This document shows, in pieces, positions 50,401 through 63,962 of a stretch of 64,000 nt of DNA (within the stretch, counting starts at the first letter, position 1; the number at the start of each line of letters is the position of its first letter). The notes under the pieces were generated by a model. The model did not search any database and was not told where the DNA came from. It saw only the letters and a list, made by a program, of their open reading frames with translations. Location of the stretch: the NCBI RefSeq assembly GCF_040054535.1, contig NC_090796.1, positions 8,678,501 to 8,742,500 of the forward strand, read 5' to 3'. Position numbers and translations under genes: made by a program. The stretch comes from Antennarius striatus. Lineage: Eukaryota; Chordata; Actinopteri; Lophiiformes; Antennariidae.

Positions 50401-51500
50401 AGACAAATGAAGCATTTTCAAGTCTTCTTGACAGGTAGCTTTTCTGTCACTTCCATCCAGCACACTTTCACAGGGGGAGGGGAGACAGGCTTAACTACCA
50501 TAAGAAAGCAGCTGCTTTTATTGAAACCTGTTATTGGCATGCCAAGATTACACTGAACAACAACAACCCTCCTAAGTGGAAGCCAATAAAACAATGACAA
50601 CAAACACTTGGCTTGCCTACAGTGCTGTTAGAAGCCACAGCGGTTGTCCCTAATGATACTTGGTAACTATTACAGACATAATATAGGCAGCTGACTCATT
50701 GCTGGGTAACCTTAAAGACGACTACTACTTTGGTGTGTGTGCAGACTGTGGATGGCGGTTAAGCTGTTCGCCCAAAGTGTTTTTGTGTCTGTCTTGAGAC
50801 GGATAAAATAACATAAGTGCTCCGCTTGATGTGCTGTTATATCCATCAGCAACACACACACTGCTGACCAGAGATCTGATCTATATGCTTGAGTAGTTGG
50901 AGCATGACGCAGGCTTTTCTGTGATTTTTCTCCACACGGCTCTTGTCAGTATTCCAGTAATCTCATCACACCTGAGTAACTCTGAGGCAGATGTTTTATG
51001 ATCCATATCTTCTCCTGTGCCTCTGTGTGTCCTGAGTGCTTCTAATCCCATTGTCTTTATGTATGAATTCAACTGAACACATTTTGCAACCTCTAAAGGA
51101 CAGAAGAGGTCATCCACACGGATCTAGATCCGAACAACAGCAGTCACTAGATAAAATAGATTTGAAATGATTATTAAAACACAGAAAAGTCAAAGCAACA
51201 ACGGAAAAACATACTGTTTTTTTTTTCTTCTTTTTTTACAGTTTCCATTTTTCTCATAATTTTGCAAGGAAAACTTGGGAGTGGTGGTGAAATCCTATCT
51301 TATTTTTCTCAACTGCTTCTTTGAAGCAGAAGAGAATGTTGTGAAGAAACACAGAGCTACAAGCAAGTGCCAAGAAAGCCCTTGTCATCTTTCAACCCAC
51401 ACATCTGAAAAGCTTTCATTTTCCTGTGGGCATAAATTGGCTCTTATTGTCCCATAAATGCCTTCTTATAGGGTGGGATTCATACTCAGGGGTGGCAAGG

Positions 51501-51504
<4 letters not shown>

Positions 51505-51536
<32 letters not shown>
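51505..51536. repeat. (TG)n microsatellite
   Basis: Uninterrupted TG run in the gene-poor region. Confidence 0.95.
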
Positions 51537-51538
<2 letters not shown>

Positions 51539-52623
51539 AAGCCCACCTTTTGATGTCTTTGCTGTAGAACTGGCGGTGCACACACCCCTGCCCATATGCT
51601 TTGCCACACACACGAGCGTGTGACTCTTTCTCACACAGGAACATTAAAAGATATTAAACTGCTTTTCTGCTTTCATTCGGAGTCATGGGATGTAACAGCC
51701 AAGCAGGGTGGTTTGTGTTAAGCTGCGCCACTTCCTCGGCTGTAATTAAACCCTCCCTTGCAGGGGGTCTCTAAAAGTCTTGTTTTGTTATACTCCTAAT
51801 CATGACCTGTTAAACATGAGAGGGTGAGATGTTTTTGTGTGTGTTTTTTTTAAAAACTTTGAATAATGTTGAAATAATAATGTTTATAGTTTATTTCTGG
51901 GTGGTGACTTGTGTTTTCTTTAAGTATAAAGCAAGAATTTGATGGGTGGCAACCAGATTCATCAAATCTACCATATATCCATCAAATACTGTAGAATATA
52001 TATCGTACTTTCGTTTCTGAAACCCAAACATAGGCAAACTCAAATCAGATATCAAAACTGGATGAAGTAAAGATAATTGCTCATTGCAGCAGATAATTTG
52101 GTTACGTGCTTAGACTCTTCAAACGCTAGAGGTGGTGGTGGCCGATGGAGCTTCTAAGACATACAGAGCAGTTCAAATGAACGAGAGATAAAGGCCTAAT
52201 TCTCTGCTACTGGACAGCTGTCAATGGCTGGATTTATACTGAGGATGGATGAGAGGTGTGTATGGCAGAATAACTTGTACAAGGAATACTGTACTCTTCC
52301 TGACTTTTTAAATTATCCCTCATTTTTGTTTATTGATTATTAATTTTCTCTGTTAACTGTGTCTTTAGACTATAGTGCATTTGAACTCCCAGTCTCCACT
52401 TCGCCCCTCCCTTCTCCCACTCACAAACAACTTCACTCCCTCTCTACTGCTTCAATCTCTTTCCCTTTGCTGCCCACTTCTGCCTCTCCCTCTCAGAGGC
52501 AGATGAGCCAGGTGATAGCGACACAGCCTGCTGTATGCCAGTTACCACGGTGATGACAGCTGCCAGCCCAGGTGCACACGCAGGTGGGAAGGCTTGGAAT
52601 GTGAATGTGTGTGTCTCTTTGTA

Positions 52624-52644
52624 TGTGTGTGTGTGTGTGTGTGT
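52624..52644. repeat. (TG)n microsatellite
   Basis: Short TG run, followed by a GA stretch and further TGTG words to about 52715. Confidence 0.85.
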
Positions 52645-55600
52645 ATCTGTGTAAAAGAGAGAGAGAGATGTCTGACACTAGTGTCTGTGTGTATGCATGC
52701 TTCAGTGTGTGTGACCGACCTGGGATGGGGGTGGGGTGCCAGTGAGGACACAGGTGTGTTAGTGATTGTGGGAGCGTGGGAGAACGCTGGGAAACAAGCA
52801 GAGAGAGGAGAGCAGCGGTGGGGGGATAACCTGACCCTTGACCCTCTTCATCATCTGGGCAGTTTGCAGGATCCATCTGCAGCAACTCGGATGTACCTCA
52901 ACGTCTGCTTATTGTCTAGATGTTTCAGCGTCAGTCAGTGCTCGTGAGCCTCAATACGCATAATTGAGTCAAGACATGAAATCATCAGAGGGCCTTGTTA
53001 GCGCTCGGATGACATCATCTTGTTAAAGCGGAGGGGGTTGTCAAATAAAACAAGATTGTGAGATGAGCTAGAAAGATGGTGAGTAAAAATCTTGAGCGTT
53101 CCCACACTGTTGACACTTTTTTTGCCGGTTCATTGATGGTTCGGGTGCCATTGAGTCATCACAGCGAAGCACATTCCTCCTGTGATGCACCTGTGAGACG
53201 AGCACAGATGATCCAACGGCCATCCCTTCAAACAGACTCTTTCATTTTTCCTTTCCTTTCTTTTTCTCTCTTTCACTCCTTCTGCCTCTCCTGGGAACAT
53301 TCCAATGCCCCCCCCCTCCCCTCTTCATCTCCTTTCCCTGGGCTCCTTTCGTTCCTTCTCTTGAGAGCGGGAGGCTGCGTTGCCATCACTCACCACTTGG
53401 TGATAACCGGCACAAAGGGGGCCTTGGTGGCCTTGGCTGCGGCCGCTCGAGGTGCACCGCCACTGGGTGTAGAGAGGAGGAAAGTCCCCCACCTCTCCAG
53501 TCCTCCATCGTCCCCAAGTCGTCAGATGATGAAAACTCTGTCAGTGGGGATTAGGAAGGAGTGGTGTGCATCGACGGAGAGAATAACAGTGATAAAAGCG
53601 GTGCCGCTGCACCTCTGTGAGCCCATCCCTCTTTCAACTTACACACTGTTTTTCACTTTAGACCAATTTTGAGATTCCAAAGCTTTTCATGCTGCTTTCA
53701 AGTTGCCAAACTGCTGTTAAGCCTGATTTGTCTTTTTTTTAATGTGGAGCAAGTTAAACAGGCTTCTATATGCACCCTGCTAGTGCATTGTGAAATTCAG
53801 ATCAATTATACAGCTGTATATATATGTACCTATAAATCTGTATTTGTACAGTACAAATATAGTCAGGGTGAAAATAAAACTAAATCTTTATTGACTGACA
53901 GTGCGTTCTCAACTTGTGTGAATAACATTTAAAAAATTATGTTGTAGCTGATGAATGAGGGCTTCACAGCCACTTTGTGCAGTTGGGAGGTGGCAGAGAA
54001 GGTAATGAGGCATTCTTTTTATGTAATGCATGCTGCCTACCAATACAGTACATGCCATTAATAAATTAAGTATGCCATTAACAGGAGCATGCTCACATCG
54101 TAATGTAATGCATGTTCTTTGCATCACAAGGTTTTATCGATTGTGTTACTGATCTCTCTCACACATCCGTATCTCAGCTGCCAAATTATATTTTTAAATT
54201 ACAAGTCTTAATGAAAATATCCTCTCCCACTCCATGTAACATTTAATAGTATGTTAGCCAGTGCTTAGAGAGCACAATGACCTTCCAAGGGAGCTTATTT
54301 TCCTCGTGAGGTTAACCCTGTGAAGCTCACTTCTTAATACAGTTTCTGGTCACACACAGTCTGTGTGGCATATTTTCCTTTTCAAATAAATAATCTGTAA
54401 TTGAGCTCTCCTTCAGATGAGACTAATGCACTGATTTCTTATCTCTAAAATGATCCTAAGTATATTTTATGGTAAAGACATATTATAACACATAATAATA
54501 GAAAATATTAAACATACAAAGCAAATCACAGATTAGTCATCAATAAAAAGATTGAAAAGAATCAGTACATTCTGGTCTGATTGAACAAATGCATTGATCT
54601 TTCTATGTATACACAAAAATTCTTGATAAAGACGTTAACATCCAGGAATTTCTCAATAATTAAAATTAATAAATTCACTACATACTCATTTTGACGTCAT
54701 ACCTGGGAAGATCAGAATGTTAATATGCCATTCAGTCCAGATAACGATGGCGGGAATGATAAGAGTTTAACACTATCGGATTGTGGCATGGAGGCATTAA
54801 GTTGGGGGCTGGGGGGCGTTTTAATTCTCAGGCTGGCACAACAGTTTCACTTCATGGTGAGAGAAAATCGACGCTGAGAAGGATGGTGGGAGGGTACAAG
54901 CTACAAAATTGATTTCATGCCGGAGTCAGACACTACCCCAAGGAAGGAATAATATGTTTGTGTTGTCTTTGGCTGGGGTTGTGTGTATGTGTGGAAGACA
55001 GTGAGTGTAAGAGAGTCCAAAGTGAATTCTGAGGAGCACACAATGGCAGGAGGAGAGAGAGAGAGATGGAAAAAAGAGGGAGAGACCGACATCAAAGAAA
55101 CTGGATCTGCATGTGAAAAAGCACTATGCTATTTTGTTGTTGACATGGGCACCACACAGTGAAACATTAACAGGAGTCTGTTGTTTGCTCATAGTCTACA
55201 CAACTTCCCAGATTATGCATTAATTGAAATATATTTTCAATGAGATTGCAAAGAGTATTCTTCACTAATTGTGCCAGTTTAAAACTGAAGCAGGAGTTAT
55301 AGAACACTAACACAAGATATGATAAACGTGTTTCCATGAGCACAAAGAAAACTAAACTGAAACAAATTCAAATATTTATTATCCCTTCTGCCAGTTCACG
55401 CTTCAAACTTTTTCGGCCATGTGGGCCTTGAAATGGCCACCCTCTGGTCCCCAGCCCCAGACCCACTGGACTGAGCTATTGCTGCCCTGATAGTGTGTGT
55501 TTCCATTTATATAAAACACATGCAGTGGACTAGCAGTGATTTGTATTACCTGCCAAATAGTGAGACCTTGAGAAATAGATCCAATCACCTGGGACACAAA

Positions 55601-58181
55601 CCATTTAATATTCATTTGAAATGCAAGCTGTTTTCTCCTTTTAATATCTCTCATTTACATAAATGATTGGACGTCTCCTCCTATCCACATGCATGCATGA
55701 ACGCATTTTTAAGACTCTTTCGAACTAGTCTGTTCCACAGACCACAGATTTACTTCATACACCTGTTGTGAACTTTCTCCTTTCCTCTACACTTCAACTT
55801 AAATCCATCCTTCCATCTCTTCCTGTCTCTCTGCATTCTCTCTCTTTCCTCTGTCCTATCCCCTCTTCTTGGCATCGACGGCAGCATCGCTTTTAAGGCG
55901 CATGTCAAGGGAACTGTCTGCCGCTTTCAAAGGCCTTTGTGTCAGGCCTTTCTTCCCCTTAATTTGGTTTCCCCCAAACACTTTCCCATAGCGTGGTCGT
56001 CTCGCCCCCTTTTCTCCCAGCTACCCCTCTCCTCTTCCCTCCCTCCTTCCCACTCCTCTAACTGTCCTTAATCCATTTTTACTGAAGACAGCATGTTAAA
56101 AGCATCAGCGGACGTTCTTGTAGTGTGACATCATTCATGAAGGAGCATGTTAATATATGTGGAGGTAATAAAAATAATAATGCAAGTTTCAATCCAAGAT
56201 TCAGTCACTTTCACGAAAGGCTGACTTCGACAAATGTCAAGAGGGTCTAAGAAATCATATTCCTTAAAAAACTGGAGAAAGAAATATCCGCTGCACCGCA
56301 TACCTCGTAGTACCTGGCCCACCAGCGCATCCTAGGCATCTGGTTTCTGAGCCGCCGTCTTCTCATGACTTTCTTTGACCGCATAGGTTTCTTCAGGGAA
56401 CTTCTTGTCATGGCAACGCTTTCCAAACAATTCTACCGTTAGTGGGGCAAGTATACGAGGGAAGACGAGCTTGAAACAAAAGAATGTATTTATTTGTTTT
56501 GGAAGACAAAGGAGATGAACGACACAGCGAAGACGAGTTAAAAGTTTGTGCGAGCAGCAGAGAGTTGGCAGGAGAAATTAATCTGGAAACAGGCGTGCAG
56601 TGCCCCTGGTGGGTGCAAGTGACGGCATTGTTCCTCACATGTGCACGCAGTGTTGCGGTGCCCTCACCTCAGGCAGACACATGTGGTTTCAATCCACCAC
56701 ATGCAGACAGACTCCTTCACTCTATCTGCATCTCTTTCTCCCCCTAAAGCTCTCTTGTGTCTTTTCATGTATCCCATCAGCCCTGCCTTTGCTCCCACTC
56801 CTACCTCTTTGACAGCAGTCCCACTTCTTTTCACAATACATGCTTAAATCCTTTTCATATTTCTCACATCCTTTGCCAACATCTTTTCTATATGGATTCA
56901 CCTTTTGAGGAGCCCTTTCTTTTCGTCCCATTTGTCTTGCCTGAGCACATCAGACGTTGCTGTACTTGTCATCCACTCTGCGCTGACATCTTTGAATTAT
57001 TTTCCTGTGGGACTTTCACAACTGTGTCACAGCGGGATGTATTACTTACCTCTCACATTCCACCACTTTGAGAGAGCCATGAAGGAGCAGCTGTCCTCTC
57101 CAGATATTTGTTTTTTTGTCTGTTTCATTGGTTAGAGATATGTCCAAAGCTACAATGGGTTAGAGAAACATGCTGTACATGCTATAAAGGTGTGTAAGAT
57201 ATTGTCTTATATACGCATAATTGTGTCCAAGTGTGAAGCCGATGTGATGATCTGATGCTGAGAGCTTCAGCGTGATAAAAGAGGAAACGTGTCAGAGGAC
57301 TGATCCACCTCAGACATATTTCATCTGGAGACTCGAACGGCTGTTTACAGTCATGCTGACTGTTTCCACAGCTCACAGAGAAACAATGAAAAAAGCTATT
57401 TTTCGAAAGTGGTTTCAATTTTGAGAGTCAGAAGAAGACCAATGCAAACCATCTTCAAACCTCAACAAAAACAAGAAAGGTGGGCACTACGATTGAGTTT
57501 GACTCTTTGTGTCTCAGAATCAACAACAGCATCGCCTTACAGAGACTATCGGTAACTCTGTGAGACATGAGATGCGTTTTAAAACAGGTTTACCCAATTT
57601 TAAGAGGGGTGACGGTTATTGAGGGCGATGTTGTGTGAGCGTGATATGGTCAAGGTCAGATGAAGTCCTCCTGTGCACTACAAAACACCAGGGAGGCACA
57701 CTACAATGGAATGATCATGATGGAGGACATTTGCTTCTTATTGACCTCCACCCTCTCGACTGGGGCCCCCAAGTCAGGCGTGGCCCGTTGCCCTGAGTAA
57801 CCCCACGCAGCATCTCCACATCCCAGAGTGGTGAATAGGAGTTCACTCTCCCTCCTTCCATTGACACACACAGCTTTGTACCTTTGGCCTGAGAAGCAGG
57901 GGAGAGGTTGTTTTTGCTGTCTGAACTCAACCAACCATCAAAATGCTCACAGCTGGGACCCAGAACCATGACCTGGGACCAGAACTCCTATGACTGCCTC
58001 CTCCAGAGCGACTTCAGATGTGTCAGTGGTGCTGGTGATAAATGTGATGTAGATTTTACGGGAATCTACTTAAACAGGCTCAAGAATCCTCCTTTTCTGT
58101 AATAACTGACAGATTTTTGGGTGTGATCTTATGAACAAAGACGGTCCAGGTGTCTGCAAGAGGAAAATGAAGAGAACTTCT

Positions 58182-58228
58182 TGATATGATATGATATGAT
58201 ATGATATGATATGATATAATATGATATA
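58182..58228. repeat. (ATATG)n pentamer array
   Basis: About nine ATATG units, the last two changed. Confidence 0.95.
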
Positions 58229-60599
58229 GACTCTTAAAATCACCATTCAGTTTTCCACAATCTGGTGAGCCGGTGAACTCGGTAAAATTGGCCATTTATT
58301 TGGTTTCCAAATGAAAAAGGCCATCGCTTCAAAGAGATTGATTATTGCTGCCAAGCATGCATGAAATCATGAGACATATTCTGTGGAGTTTAAATTATTC
58401 CAAGTGCTGCATTTTAGAGTTTGGATCTTTCCAAATGGCTTGAGAACAAGCCGCACTCATGCACATGCAGAGACTCGCACAACAATACAGGCAGCAACAC
58501 AGCCCTTTCCTTCCTTCCTTTTTTGTGTCAGGTAAGATTCAATACAGTGATACAATGAAGGTTTGTGAGTGTGTCTGGGGGGCATTAAAGGGAGGGAAGA
58601 CACTGAGAGTGATCGACAGCGTTTTGATGGCTGCAGCCTGGAAACAATTTATGGGGGAGATGAATTCAATACCAATTCTTCCCAGCACGGCCATGTGTCC
58701 CGGTCAACCCGAGCTACCCCGAGAAACTCACACCTTCTGCCTGCCACCCTCCTCACCCACCTCCAAGCTTTCTAGCATGCATTAGCTGTCACTCACGGCC
58801 GCCTGTCACATTCTCCTCACGCTTGATGTGTCCGTGTTTGTGTTCACAAGAAATGTAATGTTTGAAGAGAGAAGTATTCTGGGAGTCAATCATCTCTCTG
58901 AGGAGAGTAACAGTTGATGGCCCCGCTGGAGGAATTGAGTTTCACAGTACCTGAAACTGTTTTGTCTCTGCAGACCTCAGCATGCAGGTCTAAGAATATA
59001 ATTCTGCTGCAGCTTAGCTGCTGTCATGAAGTCCTGTGACAAATCCAATGGTGTATTGACATTATGGGGTAAAAATAAATAGGGGATTGTTGCGTGTAGC
59101 TGACATTTAGAGCAATGGTCTCATACTGTGTAAACCTGTCTACCATTGAGGAATCATTTGTTCTCGTTTGATCAAACAGGTCATTTGCGGTGAGGATTAA
59201 ACAAAGGTTATACATAGCAATCATTGTTGGAGGTAGAACGACCCTCTCCGACTTCATCTTCTTGTAAAAGGATACTCTTCACTTTTCTGCACCACTGGCG
59301 CACATGATTGACCACAATTAGGACAATTACAGCCAAATTTAATGACTGGGACAAATTGATGACAGTGTTTATGGTACCAGCTGTCCTAATTTTCACCATT
59401 TGACTTTCATCAGCCTGGACATCACTGAATGAAGAGCAGCGACAGTTGTACAAGTAGGGTGAGCTGCAGATTGAAATGTGCTGTGCATGTAGGCCTGGAC
59501 TGCATCTTTGAGTGAATGTAAGTGTTAGGGTGTGTGCATGGAGTTGAGTCACGTCCAGGGTTGATCTGTAGTCGCGACTGTGCCAGAGCTGCAGGTGTCC
59601 CTGTGTCCCGTAGATCGCAAGCTGCCTGTTTTTCCCAGGAAAATGCTTTCAACCAGAGTTGGGTTACTGCAAAGCAGCGCAGACATCTGAGAGACTCCAG
59701 GAATGTCCCTCCCCATCAAAGGGCAACATTTGGCCATTTTTATATCTGTAATTAAAAAGGGAACAATAAGAGGGAAGAGAGGGAGCAAGTGCAAAAACCG
59801 ACTCATGGGAGAGTGAAAGTAGGTGAGAATAAAGGAAAGAAGAAGAAAAGAAATGCCAGCACCTGCTATGTGTGCATGAGCAGCCAAAGAGGAAATAAAG
59901 AACATGAAGACATACAATTCTACTCCTCCCCCTTTATTATTTTCATAGACTCTTTAATAAAAGGGAACAACTCCTCCCAAATCACCATTTTGCATCTGGT
60001 TACAATTGTAAGGGGAAGATTCTTGCCAAGTTAAGAGATAGAAAATGGACAAATGACCAATAACATGTCTCCTTGAAAAAAAAGTACAATCCTGTATTTA
60101 TTCTTTTTACTTGATCAATGCAGCATTGATTTGGAGTCAGACACAAAAACCATAAAATACACATCAGCTAGCTTTTTACGTGATATTAATCACTCCACTT
60201 CCCAACAATCTTTTATATATGAACTTCATGTTATACAGATGAAGAGACGGCCAACTGAACCTCAGAGTGCTCACAACTCTATTGTTCTTTCCTCTAAAGG
60301 TCAGCAGTCGTCACAAAGACGATGACCTCAGCTGTTCTCACTTGGAATTGAGGAAACCATCATATGTTTAATAGAGTTTTATTTCTAAAAGTACTCTCGT
60401 GCCTTTAAAAGTACTGTGCTTCACACATTTTTTTTCTTGAAATGTGCTTACTTTTATGGGCCAGGAAAACAGTCCAAACACAAGCCGGAATGAGGCTCAC
60501 AACACACACCTTGGGCTTTCTGAGGCTTGTAAAACGGGTGTTCATTGCATATTTTTCTCTCCAAGCCACCTGTGCACATTGACTATGTTTTCATCGAAC

Positions 60600-60785
60600 G
60601 GTAGGGGGCAGCTGAGGCTCAGGAGGTACAGCAAGCATATACTGTAGTTGTCCCTGGTTGGTGGTTTTGTTCCCCAGTCCCTGAGCAATTGTGTTAACGG
60701 TTTTTGGTGGTACCTTGTAGTGTAGACTGCTACCACGGTGTGAAAGTGTGTGAATGGGCTTTGAATGGACGATCAGTCTACAGAT
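60600..60785 (+). mobile_element. Degraded interspersed repeat remnant
   Basis: GTTTTGTTCCCCAGTCCCTGAGCAATT, split by changes, is followed by CTACCACGGTGTGAAAGTG and TGTGAATGGGC. This order resembles a common fish repeat with a CCCCTGAGCAAGGC core and a GTGTGAATGGGTGAATG end. Diverged; family not assigned. Confidence 0.45.
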
Positions 60786-62574
60786 AGAGAAATTGGCAAA
60801 TACTTCTTCACTAATACATCAACATACTAAACCCAGCAACACGATAGGTTAAGGTTCGTGATGGAGCTGGCTGACTACACACTCCACGTGTTTCACGTGG
60901 AGTCACTTTGGCCTGGTCACTTAGCAAACTCTTTTTCTTATTCTCATATTCTCATCTAAATTGTTTGCATGCTCTCACTCTCCATCTCGCGTTGGCTTCC
61001 CCTCTCTCTCTGTGACTTGGGGAGCTTTCAGTCAGCACATAGCGTGCAACGGCAGTACAGCAGGCTATAAAGGTGCAGTCCAGGAGCAATAACATTGCTG
61101 GTGCAATGGTGCAATGTACCGTCGTGTGTATTTTACTGCATTACTGAAACAGTGGATGCACCTGTATTAAGCTAGAGTGTTTTTAAATCTGTCACTCTAT
61201 ATACATATGAGTGGTTAAAAGACCTAGCCGTCTGGTGAATGCTACTATACGTCCAGCAGAATGCAACTTCGCCTGTGACATGGTCTTCCACTGCCAGCTT
61301 CAACAGGCAGCTGCTTTCTGGCGCCCCATAAACAGAATTCCTGCCAGATTTTACAGTTCTTTCCTTTTCCTTGTTCCCTTAAACAAAATGTGAATTGGGA
61401 GGGGAGCCTCAGTCTGTTGGATTTGAACTGGAAAACATCCTGACTTGTGAAGTGCTTTCAAAAGCACCACTTTGCAAAAACAAGAGATTGACCAAGAGAA
61501 AATTATCCACATTTCTCAAAATGTTATATTTTCCAAGAAATCTTGGGAAAAGATCCACATTGTGAAAGCAGGTGGCTTGAAAAAAAACAATTATTGGGTT
61601 TTGACTGACTGAACCACCATCTTTAAATACAGGAACAAGTATTCTAATCTGACAGGTGCTACAGGTGTATGACAATGTTGCATATAAATGATTCCAACTT
61701 AAAGTACTAGCTTTAAAAACCATTTGCTGGACACAGGATTCTGGGGTAGGGCATTGATTGGCTGCTGCCCAGCTGTGATTCTACAGTGGTAGATTTTTAT
61801 TGGAGTTTTTTTTGGGGGGGATGGGAGATCAGGAAGTCCCTTCAGACACTACAAAGCTTGCTCATATAAAGGGGTAATCCCCTAAATACCGATAGGGTGC
61901 AGCATATGTGGAGTCAGAGCGAGGGGAAGCACTACAACATGACCCAAACTCCCCTCCCTTAAAATATCAATGATAAAATACTAATAGACTGAGGCTACGC
62001 AGCAATTTAATTCTTTACTATAAAAACTAAAGTTAAGTCTCAGCAAGTGGATTTAAAGCATTTTTATCAACTATTTCTAATGAAACATCATCTCAATAAA
62101 GTGCAGATGAAGTGTAATGGCATCCTGACATGCAGTGTGGATTGCCAAACCCAAACCTTTTGATTCATTTTGCATGATTTCAGGTTATGAAAAGGTTCCA
62201 CTGTATTGGACTCTCTGAACTGATGCCTGTGGTTTGACCCAAAGACTGTAGATACAGTTTCCACAGCTAGTGGTTCAACCTCATCCACTAATGGCAGTGT
62301 TTCTGCTACGCTCTCTCATACCAGACATGCTGACATGGTCACGCTTAGACATACAAGCCATCTAGCATAAAGCAACACAGTCGCTCCTTAATGAAGGGAG
62401 AAAAATGTTACTTTGCTTAACGAAATAATGAGGAATGTGGCTTATTTTAGTTAATGTGATTAAAATGAATGAGTGCCAATTTAATCTCTGACTTGAGTTT
62501 CTTGAACGGATCAAGACTGAAAAGAAAAAAATTCACAAAATATGAGATGTAGAAAGACAGACTTTGACCTGTTT

Positions 62575-62683
<109 letters not shown>

Positions 62684-63823
62684 TGTACAGTTTTTCAGTT
62701 TGAGAGCAAATTGTTATTGAAATTTGTAAAATAATGACGTGTATTTGCAGTAGCGCTTAGAATGCATGCCAGCTTTTACTATATTTTAAAGGCCATCTAT
62801 AAAAGTTATTATATTATAAAGATCAGAGTTCTTTATTAGAGGATCACAGAACCTTCAAGATTTGAAAAATTTGTGTGGACGAATGGGCAAAAATTCACAC
62901 CTGAGCAATGTATGCAACTAGTTTCTCCATAGAGGTCTCTTGAAGCTGCTGTTAACAACGAAGGCTTTCACACAAAGTATTAAATACATTACATTTTAAT
63001 GTGTTTAATGCTTTTTCCCTCTGTCATTCCCATTTATTACTCATAAATGAATTTATGGACATCTAAGGTTTGATTTCTTGCCTCTGTGGGTTGCATGAGT
63101 TGCTGTAGACATCTGGTGAAGATTTTATGTCAGCAGCAGCTTTACAAATACATTGAATGACAAATATATTCATGTTTTATACTTACTTTACCCATTGTAT
63201 ATCCAAGTAGGTGTGTCTAAGAATAAAAAATACTGAATGTGACTGTGGTGAGTTTTTGACTGCTGCAAAGAAGCCCCAGGAAGGCAAACAAACTGAATTA
63301 ATCTATACTCTTAGAATAACAATATACAATACCTAAATGCGATATCAAGCAGCAGGTTCCACATGCAGCACAAAAATGGGGGAGGATATGGCAATTGTGG
63401 GAGCCCAATATTCCCTAAAATCACTAGAGGCCAAGTGAAATTGAGCCTAATTCCCTGGAATGCTGCTTCCGTCTGGACATGTCGATAAAAATAAAGCTTA
63501 TTGTGATAGTGGAGGTTCGGCCCCCCGGTAGAGTAATGAAAAGAAAACTGGCAGAGCTCCCAATGGGAAAGGCTCACCTTCCACCCTGCTGGCCATAGGC
63601 TGCATATTCATATGGATACTTACCTAAAGGAGGGAAATGAGTGTGTGTATGGCTCTACGTGCACAATGTGCATTTATCTGTGTGTGTGTATGTGAGTGTC
63701 AGTTGTGCAGAATGTTAAGCTGCGCACAAACATGCACTCATCCAGTGTCAGTGGAAGGAAAAGCTTTGGAGAGAAAGTGAATGAGCGGTTTGGAACTGCG
63801 ACATATATTTAAGTGACTGTGCC

Positions 63824-63962
<139 letters not shown>

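Noticed and set aside
53437-53449. Vector contamination explaining the NotI-XhoI join
   Set aside because: Only 13 bases match a cloning junction and the flanks read as ordinary fish DNA with splice sites, so it is kept as a caution and not called.
53076-53672. A 198-codon plus-strand open frame
   Set aside because: It crosses simple pyrimidine-rich sequence, has no domain, and overlaps the better-supported splice-bounded segment on the other strand.
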